Source: Syntrophomonadaceae bacterium
GTDB lineage: Bacteria; Bacillota_D; Dethiobacteria; DTU022
NCBI GenBank assembly: GCA_003562605.1
Contig: PWUG01000133.1
Coordinates: forward strand, 1 to 12,543
Direction: 5' to 3'
Length of the DNA: 12,543 nucleotides
Below the pieces are notes generated by a model, which was not told the origin of the DNA, did not search any database, and worked only from the letters and a program-made list of their open reading frames with translations. Shown here one piece after another: positions 7,001 to 12,543 of this stretch (its first letter is position 1; every line of letters starts with the position of its first letter). Made by a program: the position numbers and the translations under genes.

Positions 7001-7437
7001 CGTGATTTGGCCAGGATATAGCAGCTTAAGCTCTGCTCCTTTTCTGATTGATGCTGCTCCCACGTAACTGTCACATCTACCTGCAGCACTATTATAGTCT
7101 CAAATCCTGATCCTGGTTCGGTATAGACCGTAACAGGGGTAACAAGGCTAACCCGGCTGTAACCCTGATAGCCATCCGGGTTTAACTCCAGGTAGGGGTT
7201 ATTATTGTTTTCAAGGTAAAAGGAATAGATACCGGCAGGGCCCAGCGACTTTAGTTCTTCTACCTTGTTACGGCCAAGGTGAAGAGCTTCAGTACGGTTC
7301 CCGGCAGAGGTAATAGCGGAAATGCCCGCTGTGAATAAAGCGAAACACGGAGCTGCCACCAGACCGAGGACAGCCAGGGCTATGAGCAGCTCTATCAGGG
7401 TATAACCGCCGGTGTGCTTGTTGAGAACTTTAATCAA
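6997..7437 (-). CDS. PilV/GspI-like minor prepilin
   Basis: This 146-residue protein starts at TTG 7435-7437, preceded by AGGAG (7446-7450) at a spacing of 8. The class III signal is KHTGG|YTLIELLIALAVLG, cleaved after Gly11 with Glu16 at +5. RNKVEELKS (about 50-58) follows the helix as in PilV/GspI proteins. It begins the run of three prepilin genes after pilD. Its end overlaps the pilW-like start by 4 bases (ATGA). It is a minor rather than major pilin by similarity and context, although this cannot be proven from sequence alone. Confidence 0.8.
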   Translation of the reverse strand: MIKVLNKHTGGYTLIELLIALAVLGLVAAPCFALFTAGISAITSAGNRTEALHLGRNKVEELKSLGPAGIYSFYLENNNNPYLELNPDGYQGYSRVSLVTPVTVYTEPGSGFETIIVLQVDVTVTWEQHQSEKEQSLSCYILAKSR

Positions 7438-7467
7438 TAGTGCGACTCCTGAAAGGATTATCCAGCG

Positions 7468-8256
7468 CTATAATAAGTTTAGGTACCAGTTCCAGATAGC
7501 GTCTCCCCAAAACACCTGCAGTAAGGCCGCCAGGGAAAGAAATGGCGCGAAGGGAAGCGCATCTTTACGGGTTAATTTCTTTAAGACCATAAAAGCTATA
7601 CCTGCCAGGGCTCCGATTAAAAAGCCAAAAAACATAACGGTCGCTGTTCCCTGCAAGCCGCAGTAGAAGCCAATCATAAGCATAAGCTTAATATCACCGG
7701 CCCCCATCCCGCCGCGGCTAACCAGGAATATAATAAACAGGGTTCCGCCGCCAAGAAGCGCCCCCCAAAGGGCCTGCAGAGGAGGCAGCGATATCATAAA
7801 GCCGGGGGGGATATTGAATACAAGGTTAAGTAAATGAGGCAGGTAAAAAACAAGGCCGGTGAGCAGGCCGAAAGCGACCAGCGGGTTGGGAACTATCCTG
7901 TGCTCGAGATCGATTAAGCTGATAGTTAAGAGCAGGGAGAATAAGAGAGCAAACTTAACCAGGTCTGCTCCCGGTCCGAACCGCAGGAACAAAGAGATGA
8001 AGATAAGGCCGGTGCAGAGTTCAACAAAGAAATAGCGAAAGCTTACCGGCGCCTGGCAATAGCGGCAGCGCCTCCTGTAGATCAGGTATCCCGCTAAAGG
8101 TAGAAGTTCCGGCAAACGCAGGCGCTGCTCACAATAAGGGCAGCGCGAGGGGGGGTGGATCAAAGAGCCGCCTGCAGGCAGCCGGTAGATTACAACGTTT
8201 AAAAAGCTGCCTATCGAAATGCCGGCCAGGAAAATAAAAACCAGGTAGAAGCTCAT
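7468..8256 (-). CDS. pilD: Prepilin peptidase / N-methyltransferase PilD (A24 family)
   Basis: The protein is 262 residues from ATG 8256, with CAGGAA 6-7 bases upstream; a TTG at 8271 has no such site. The N-terminal methylation domain has IGSFLNVVIYRLP (15-27) and two zinc-binding CxxC pairs, Cys39/Cys42 and Cys64/Cys67. The peptidase domain has both catalytic aspartates, Asp116 in SLIDLEHRIVPN and Asp188 in GMGAGDIKL (the GxGD motif). Multiple hydrophobic segments fit the usual polytopic membrane protein. It removes the leader from type III prepilins on the cytoplasmic face and methylates the new N-terminus. All four prepilin-like proteins in this window are plausible substrates. It is the first gene of the minus-strand operon, facing aroE across a 198-base gap. 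Confidence 0.95.
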   Translation of the reverse strand: MSFYLVFIFLAGISIGSFLNVVIYRLPAGGSLIHPPSRCPYCEQRLRLPELLPLAGYLIYRRRCRYCQAPVSFRYFFVELCTGLIFISLFLRFGPGADLVKFALLFSLLLTISLIDLEHRIVPNPLVAFGLLTGLVFYLPHLLNLVFNIPPGFMISLPPLQALWGALLGGGTLFIIFLVSRGGMGAGDIKLMLMIGFYCGLQGTATVMFFGFLIGALAGIAFMVLKKLTRKDALPFAPFLSLAALLQVFWGDAIWNWYLNLL

Positions 8257-8454
8257 TTCAGTTCCTGTCAATTTTGATGGTCCCCTTAGGCAATAACAAG
8301 TTCATCATTGAAACTTTTCCCTTAAATTCGCCCTGTTTTCCGGAAATCCTGCCCTGTAGAGTTAAATTGATCAGAATTAGAGAAAAATCAAATATCGGGG
8401 CTTACGCCGGGAGGGCTGCTGTGCTATACTTTTAGGAAAATAGGAGCTGATCTA
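8257..8454. promoter_or_regulatory. Divergent control region between pilD operon and aroE-pilB operon
   Basis: This 198-base AT-richer region must hold promoters for both directions. On the plus strand an extended -10 is visible (see separate entry). On the minus strand I see no convincing -35/-10 pair; TTGATT...AATTTA and a TCTAAT are weak options. A 10-base palindrome TTTCCGGAAA (8337-8346) is flanked by two GCCCTGT copies (8330-8336 and 8351-8357) exactly 21 bases apart, which may be an operator. Confidence 0.5.
8402..8430 (+). promoter_or_regulatory. Extended -10 promoter for aroE-pilB
   Basis: TGCTATACT (8422-8430) is an extended -10 (TGN then TATACT, 5 of 6 matches). Seventeen bases upstream is only a poor -35 (TTACGC, 8402-8407), which an extended -10 can tolerate. 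Transcription would begin near 8437, just before the AGGAG (8442-8446) of aroE. Confidence 0.5.
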
Positions 8455-9342
8455 ATGATGCCCGTTGTTGACGCCAGGACCGGCATATACATCTTAATTG
8501 GCAACCCGGTGGATCATTCGCTGTCGCCGGCAATACATAACTCAGCTTTTCAGGCCCTGTCGATAAACAATGTTTATCTGACAGCCGCTGTTGAAGCTGA
8601 CCGGGTAGACGCGGCTCTTGATGGCGTCAGGGCGCTGGGCATTAAGGGTTTAAACGTGACGAGCCCGCACAAAGAGGCTGTAATTGCCCACCTGGACGTT
8701 TTATCACCGGAAGCTAAAGCCGTTAGTTCGGTTAATACGATCGTCAACCGTTCCGGGTCACTGGAAGGTTATACGACCGACGGAGGGGGTTTCGTTAAGC
8801 TGCTTGAAGAGATCCGGCCTTCAACAGATCTAAAGAGAATTTTACTGATTGGCGCAGGCGGTGCAGCAAGATCAATAGCCTATGCGGTTGCAGTCAAACA
8901 TCCCGGCATTGATCTTTGCGTGCTAAACCGGGGAGCAGAGAGAGGAGAGGAGCTGGTTTCTCTATTGAAAAAGTCGGCGGGTCAGGGCCGTTATGAATAC
9001 CGCTCTTTAGATGGTCCCGATCTGCCTGTTTTGATCAGCGAGAGCAAACTAATTATTTACAGCCTTCCTCACGACGCCCCGCAAATTTTGGAAGCTTTAA
9101 GCCGGACCAATTCTCTCGATCCTGGCAGCTGCCTGGTAGACTTACGCTATTCCCCTCCGCATAGCAGAACGATGAGGTTGTTTTCCGATCGGGGAGGCAG
9201 GGTTTTTAACGGCCTTGGCATGCTCTACTGGCAGGCTGTGCTCTCGTTCGAAATTTTTACCGCCCAAAAAGCCCCTCTCGATATAATGCGCGCTGCCGCC
9301 GGGCTTGAAAAGGGATCAGCAGTTTCAGGTGACCGGCAATGA
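8455..9342 (+). CDS. aroE: Shikimate dehydrogenase AroE (divergent)
   Basis: At 295 residues this is near the usual AroE length. ATG 8455 follows AGGAG by 8 bases. AroE reduces 3-dehydroshikimate to shikimate with NADPH. The substrate-binding SLS (22-24), NVTSPHK with catalytic Lys73, NT (94-95), Asp109 in the TDGGG motif and Gln260 in GLGMLYWQ are present. The nucleotide-binding loop is GAGGAA (133-138). Two usual motifs differ: the GxNTDG Asn is Thr here (GYTTDG), and the NxTPxG loop after the Rossmann half reads YSLPHD (202-207). It is therefore a divergent member. Its stop overlaps the pilB start as ATGA, so expression is coupled to the pilus motor. aroK and aroQ follow downstream. Confidence 0.88.
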   Translation: MMPVVDARTGIYILIGNPVDHSLSPAIHNSAFQALSINNVYLTAAVEADRVDAALDGVRALGIKGLNVTSPHKEAVIAHLDVLSPEAKAVSSVNTIVNRSGSLEGYTTDGGGFVKLLEEIRPSTDLKRILLIGAGGAARSIAYAVAVKHPGIDLCVLNRGAERGEELVSLLKKSAGQGRYEYRSLDGPDLPVLISESKLIIYSLPHDAPQILEALSRTNSLDPGSCLVDLRYSPPHSRTMRLFSDRGGRVFNGLGMLYWQAVLSFEIFTAQKAPLDIMRAAAGLEKGSAVSGDRQ

Positions 9343-11081
9343 TGGCGGTCTCCGCCCGGCACCGGCTTGCAGAGGCTTTATTGTCAGCCTGTCCGCTTGA
9401 ACCGGGGCAGGGGGAAATGTTACTGCGTGAGCAGAAAAGCTTGAATAAGCCGCTCACTCTTCTGCTTTTAGAGAAAAAGCTGATCACCGAAAGCGCAGTC
9501 CTTGATTTGATGGAAGAGCACTTGCAGCTATCAAGAATAGATCTTTACAATCATGAAGTTTGCCCTGAAGCTGCCGCATTGATTACTCCTCATACAGCAT
9601 TGCGCTTCCAGTTAGTACCGGTAAGAAAGCATGGCGAAAAGCTTTACCTGGCCATGGCCGACCCTCTCGACCTTGATGCGATCGATTATATCAGCAGGTT
9701 AACCGGCATGACAGCAGTTCCGGTTATTGCCGGCCCCTTAGCTGTTGCCGATGCGATTAACCGCCATTATTACCTGAATATGAGTCCTGGACAAAAAGAG
9801 GATAAGGCGGTAAAAAAAGGCGGGGAGATCGGCATTTCCGAACAGGCGCCCGTTGTTAAGGCGGTAAACGCCCTGATTCAGAAGGCAATCGATGAAAAAG
9901 CCAGCGATATCCACCTGGAACCGTCAGCAGCGGGACTGAGGGTGAGGATGAGAATAGATGGCATCTTAAACGACCTGCCGCTTCTTCCGGCTGATAAGCA
10001 GGCCCAAATTATCTCGAGGGTCAAAGTAATGGCCAATCTTGATATTGCTGAAAAGAGGCTTTCCCAGGACGGCTATATAAATTTGGAAAACAGGGGTTTA
10101 GCGGTAAACCTGCGTGTCTCAACCCTGCCGACCATAGATGGAGAAAAAATTGTAATCAGGATTCTGGAAGAAGAGCGTATAATTCTTCCCCTGGAGAAAC
10201 TGGGGTTCTCTCGCAAAAACTACCATGCCTTTCAAAGACTGCTGCTCAATCAATCCGGGATGCTGCTGGTTACGGGCCCAACCGGCTGTGGGAAAACCAC
10301 CACCCTGTACTCGGCTCTCAGTTACCTTAATTCTCCGGAAGATAATATTATAACGGTGGAAGACCCGGTAGAATACCGTTTGAAGGGTATAAACCAGGTC
10401 CAGGTAAACAGGCGCATAAATCGCACCTTTGCCAACGCGCTTCGTTTTATCCTGCGCCAGGATCCGAATATAATTATGGTCGGAGAAATCAGGGATTTGG
10501 AAACGGCTAAGATAGCCGTGCAGGCCGCCCTGACCGGCCACCTTGTTTTGAGCACCCTGCATACCAATAATGCCGCAGGCGCTGTTACCCGCCTGGTTGA
10601 CATGGGTCTGGAAAGTTACATGGTTCAGGCATCAGTTGCAGGGGTTGTTGCCCAGCGCCTGATTAGAAAAATTTGCGGGCATTGCAGAGAGGCATATGAG
10701 CCGGGCCGGGAGGAAAAGCTGTTTTTTCAGCGCTTCTTCGGTAAAGCAGCGCCTGATCGCCTGTTCCGGGGCCGAACCTGCAGGCACTGCAATAATACGG
10801 GTTACCGGGGGCGCACTACCATCCAGGAGCTGCTGCTGGTGAATCATGAAATACAAGATCTGATTTTAAACGGTGCCGGTTCTGCTGTAATCCAGGCAAA
10901 AGCGGTTGAACAGGGAATGCTTCCCCTTGTTGGCGACGGTTTGCGAAGCCTGGAAGAAGGGATAACCACGGTAAACGAGGTTGTCAGAAACACTTTTAAC
11001 AGTGTTCTCGATAGTGAAATATTATCTTATACGGAAAGCAATGAGTTTATCGCCCACCTGCAAAGAAGGAAGCCGCGATGA
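9339..11081 (+). CDS. pilB: Type IV pilus extension ATPase PilB (GspE family)
   Basis: The protein has 580 residues; ATG 9339 overlaps the aroE TGA, with AGGTG 7 bases upstream. The N-terminal part (about 35-145) is a T2SSE_N/MshEN-like domain. The ATPase half contains Walker A GPTGCGKT (313-320), the Asp box ITVEDPVEY (338-346), Walker B IIMVGEIRD (378-386) and the His box LSTLHTNNA (404-412). A zinc-binding tetracysteine site is formed by Cys446, Cys449, Cys481 and Cys484, which is typical of PilB/GspE and absent from the retraction ATPase PilT. It is a cytoplasmic hexamer that drives pilin addition via PilC. Unusually it lies apart from pilMNOC, on the opposite strand and inside an aro gene cluster. 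Its last bases overlap the next gene's ATG. Confidence 0.95.
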   Translation: MMAVSARHRLAEALLSACPLEPGQGEMLLREQKSLNKPLTLLLLEKKLITESAVLDLMEEHLQLSRIDLYNHEVCPEAAALITPHTALRFQLVPVRKHGEKLYLAMADPLDLDAIDYISRLTGMTAVPVIAGPLAVADAINRHYYLNMSPGQKEDKAVKKGGEIGISEQAPVVKAVNALIQKAIDEKASDIHLEPSAAGLRVRMRIDGILNDLPLLPADKQAQIISRVKVMANLDIAEKRLSQDGYINLENRGLAVNLRVSTLPTIDGEKIVIRILEEERIILPLEKLGFSRKNYHAFQRLLLNQSGMLLVTGPTGCGKTTTLYSALSYLNSPEDNIITVEDPVEYRLKGINQVQVNRRINRTFANALRFILRQDPNIIMVGEIRDLETAKIAVQAALTGHLVLSTLHTNNAAGAVTRLVDMGLESYMVQASVAGVVAQRLIRKICGHCREAYEPGREEKLFFQRFFGKAAPDRLFRGRTCRHCNNTGYRGRTTIQELLLVNHEIQDLILNGAGSAVIQAKAVEQGMLPLVGDGLRSLEEGITTVNEVVRNTFNSVLDSEILSYTESNEFIAHLQRRKPR

Positions 11082-11590
11082 TTAAAAGAGGGCATTTCCT
11101 GTTGAACAGTAACCGGGGATTCACCCTGACAGAATTGCTTGTGATTCTCTCCCTGCTATCGCTGCTGCTGCTTGTTGCCGCCCCCGCGTTTGGAGGTTTA
11201 AGCGCCGGCAGAAACCTGGAGATTACTGCCCGCAACCTGGCAATTGACATGAGGAGAGCAAGGCAGATGGCTATCACAACGGGCGATCCTCACTGCCTGG
11301 AGTTCTTTTTATCCCAGCATTCCTACCATTACAGGATCAAAAACTGCATGACTGCCGAAAGCGAGCAGCGTTATTTTTCCGCAGGTGTCTCATACAGTTC
11401 TACCACCATTCCCGAAGTCGGCAGTATTCCCCAGTTACGTTTCAATCCCATGGGAGCGCCGAACAGCGGTGGAACCGTTGTATTGCAAGACGACAGGGGC
11501 GAAAAGATTTATGTCATTGTCACCCCGGCAACCGCCAGGGTCAGGGTTTCAATGGAGCCGCCGGATCACTGGGAGGTTTTGACAAAGTAG
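11078..11590 (+). CDS. GspH/FimT-like prepilin
   Basis: This 170-residue protein has ATG 11078 overlapping the pilB stop (ATGA), with AAGGA about 9 bases upstream. The class III signal is NSNRG|FTLTELLVILSLL, cleaved after Gly14 with Glu19 at +5. The region after the helix, NLAIDMRRARQMAITTGDPHCLEF, is the typical start of the GspH domain, and LRFNPMGAPNSGGTVVLQD fits its beta-rich end. It is probably a minor pilin of the same machine as the products encoded on the minus strand, cotranscribed with pilB. Cys residues in the C-terminal domain (HCLEF, KNCM) could form a disulfide; this is inference. Confidence 0.82.
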   Translation: MIKRGHFLLNSNRGFTLTELLVILSLLSLLLLVAAPAFGGLSAGRNLEITARNLAIDMRRARQMAITTGDPHCLEFFLSQHSYHYRIKNCMTAESEQRYFSAGVSYSSTTIPEVGSIPQLRFNPMGAPNSGGTVVLQDDRGEKIYVIVTPATARVRVSMEPPDHWEVLTK

Positions 11591-11670
11591 GTTTTTTAAA
11601 TGGGGAGCGCAGCGATGGAATAAGTGGGCAGGATTTCGATCAATTGGCTTTTTAGAAGGGAAATAGCGCC

Positions 11671-12213
11671 ATGACGAGTAGCCCGGAGGGTAAAAACATT
11701 ATTTTAACCGGTTTCATGGGCAGTGGTAAAAGCGCAGTGGGGGCGGTGCTCGCCGCTGAAATGGGCCGCAGGTTGATCGATGTTGATAACATTGTTGTAG
11801 GGATCGCAGGCATGTCGATCCCCCGGATTTTCAAAGACCTGGGCGAGCTCCACTTCCGGGAATTGGAGACCAGGGCCCTGCATGAAATTTTCTCTGAAGC
11901 GACGCCTGGAAGCCTTGTGGTAGCCACCGGTGGCGGGACGGTTGTGAGGGCAGAAAACCGGGCCATCCTGAAAGAAAATGGCATTGTCATATTTTTAGAG
12001 GTTAAGGCGGATGAAGTAATCAGGCGGGTTGGCGCCGACGAGGGCAGGCCGCTGCTGGCAGGAGGAGGCAAGCTGGAAAAGGTGAAAAAAATGCTCGCTG
12101 AAAGAGATCCCCTCTACAGGGACTGTCATTTCAGCCTGGATACTACCGGCCTGGATCCGCAAGAGGTAGCGGGGGAGTTAAAAAAACTGCTGCAGCAAAA
12201 AGGCGCCTTATAA
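11671..12213 (+). CDS. aroK: Shikimate kinase AroK
   Basis: The 180-residue length is usual for this family. ATG 11671 follows GAAGGG by 10 bases. AroK phosphorylates shikimate at O3 using ATP. Visible are Walker A GFMGSGKS (14-21), the DVD pair (37-39) that binds Mg/shikimate, FRELE with Arg63, the GGG shikimate loop (87-89), the lid Arg126 in GRPLL, and the adenine-side RDPLYR (145-150). The expected Glu after the DxDxxI motif is replaced, but the catalytic residues are intact. The gene lies 80 bases after the GspH-like prepilin; that gap shows no clear promoter, so readthrough from aroE-pilB is likely. Its final codons form the left half of the terminator hairpin. Confidence 0.93.
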   Translation: MTSSPEGKNIILTGFMGSGKSAVGAVLAAEMGRRLIDVDNIVVGIAGMSIPRIFKDLGELHFRELETRALHEIFSEATPGSLVVATGGGTVVRAENRAILKENGIVIFLEVKADEVIRRVGADEGRPLLAGGGKLEKVKKMLAERDPLYRDCHFSLDTTGLDPQEVAGELKKLLQQKGAL

Positions 12214-12224
12214 GGCGCTTTTTT
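12203..12224 (+). terminator. Rho-independent terminator overlapping the aroK stop
   Basis: GCGCCTTATAAGGCGC (12203-12218) is a perfect 16-base palindrome followed by six T. The aroK TAA (12211-12213) lies in its centre. Upstream A residues can extend the stem by pairing with the T-run, so it may also work in reverse. Confidence 0.85.
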
Positions 12225-12257
12225 GTAATCCAGGTAAGCCGGCAGGCAAGTTTTTGT

Positions 12258-12287
12258 TTGATCTTCCAACCCGGTTTAGGTTATATT
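12258..12287 (+). promoter_or_regulatory. Sigma-A-type promoter upstream of aroQ
   Basis: TTGATC (12258-12263) and TATATT (12282-12287) are separated by 18 bases. It follows the aroK terminator, which fits a new transcription unit. The -10 lies in an inverted repeat, AGGT-T-ATATT-AA-AATAT-ACCT (12278-12298). A second possible -10, TATACT at 12307-12312, lacks a good -35. Confidence 0.45.
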
Positions 12288-12316
12288 AAAATATACCTGT
12301 TTTTGATATACTGCTT

Positions 12317-12331
12317 CCCGGGACGCCCGGG
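12317..12331 (+). repeat. CCCGGG-ACG-CCCGGG hairpin in the aroQ leader
   Basis: Six perfect G:C pairs close a 3-base loop, followed by TTTACTG. The T-tract is short, so this may be a weak terminator or attenuator, or an mRNA 5' structure. Confidence 0.45.
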
Positions 12332-12440
12332 TTTACTGCTGTTTTTCCTCATATTCCGGCATTAATCGTAATCCGGGCAGGATATGCTAAAAGATGGGGG
12401 AAGTGTAAAGTAAGGCGAAAGAAAAGGGAGGGGTAAATCG

Positions 12441-12543
12441 TTGGCTGAAATTAACATCCTGGTCGTGCACGGGCCGAACCTTAACCTGTTAGGCAGGCGG
12501 GAGCCAGATATTTACGGTTCCCTTACCCTGGAGCAGCTGAACA
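12441..12543 (+). CDS. aroQ: 3-dehydroquinate dehydratase type II AroQ, N-terminal part (3' truncated by window)
   Basis: Only the first 34 residues are in the window. The TTG start at 12441 follows GGGAGGGG by 6-7 bases. The fragment contains the family signature [19 protein letters not shown]. It includes the catalytic Arg20 and Tyr25, which correspond to Arg19/Tyr24 of the well-studied actinobacterial enzyme, so this is type II and not type I. It dehydrates 3-dehydroquinate to 3-dehydroshikimate, the substrate of the AroE encoded at 8455-9342. The gene is separated from aroK by a terminator and probable promoter. Confidence 0.9.
   Translation, partial: MAEINILVVHGPNLNLLGRREPDIYGSLTLEQLN

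Larger units (their letters stand above)
12225..12440 (+). other. aroK-aroQ intergenic region
   Basis: This 216-base gap holds a candidate promoter, an imperfect inverted repeat (12278-12298) on its -10, a GC-rich hairpin (12317-12331), and the GGGAGGGG ribosome binding site of aroQ. No ORF with a plausible start was seen. Confidence 0.5.

Noticed and set aside
10119..10562. Minus-strand open frame inside pilB
   Set aside because: It is an antisense shadow of the conserved Walker A and Walker B region, with no ribosome binding site or recognisable domain.
11652..12071. Minus-strand open frame under aroK
   Set aside because: Low-complexity Pro/Ser/Thr-rich translation antisense to a well-conserved kinase.
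1..12543. CRISPR array, tRNA, rRNA, insertion sequence, defence or toxin-antitoxin genes
   Set aside because: No regularly spaced repeats, no transposase-like or defence-like frame and no RNA-gene signature were seen. All substantial frames are accounted for by metabolic and pilus genes.

Overview
The window looks like an ordinary chromosomal segment from a Bacillota-type (Clostridia-like) anaerobe. This placement is an inference. It rests on strong GGAGG-type ribosome binding sites, frequent TTG/GTG starts, a type IV pilus gene set without the outer-membrane genes pilP/pilQ, and pilus genes interleaved with shikimate-pathway genes. No tRNA, rRNA, CRISPR array, insertion sequence or phage gene was seen.

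Layout. (1) 1-1147, plus strand: the 3' end of a fumarate reductase/succinate dehydrogenase-type flavoprotein, then a small protein consisting of only a [2Fe-2S] ferredoxin domain. (2) 1294-2421, minus strand: an FAD-dependent oxidoreductase of the L-2-hydroxyglutarate dehydrogenase (LhgO) type. It converges on the first pair and has its own likely promoter and a TTG start. (3) 2530-8256, minus strand: a tight operon for a type IV pilus machine. Its transcription order is pilD (prepilin peptidase), pilV-like, pilW-like and pilX-like minor prepilins, pilM, pilN, pilO, pilC; most junctions overlap or nearly touch. (4) 8257-8454: a divergent control region. (5) 8455-12543, plus strand: aroE, pilB, a GspH-like prepilin, aroK, a terminator, a second promoter region, and the 5' end of aroQ.

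How the genes work together. PilB is the extension ATPase that acts on the PilC platform. PilM, PilN and PilO form the inner alignment complex. PilD cleaves and methylates prepilins. The four prepilin-like proteins are minor pilins that would prime or cap the fibre. The major pilin, a retraction ATPase (PilT) and a secretin are not in the window. AroE, AroK and AroQ are steps 4, 5 and 3 of the shikimate pathway to chorismate. pilB is coupled to aroE by a 4-base start/stop overlap, so pilus ATPase and aromatic biosynthesis genes share a transcript.

I found no clearly new biological system. The observations most worth following are the 2Fe-2S-only partner of the flavoprotein, the aro/pil interleaving with its shared divergent promoter region, a possible AUU start for pilN, and a divergent AroE.
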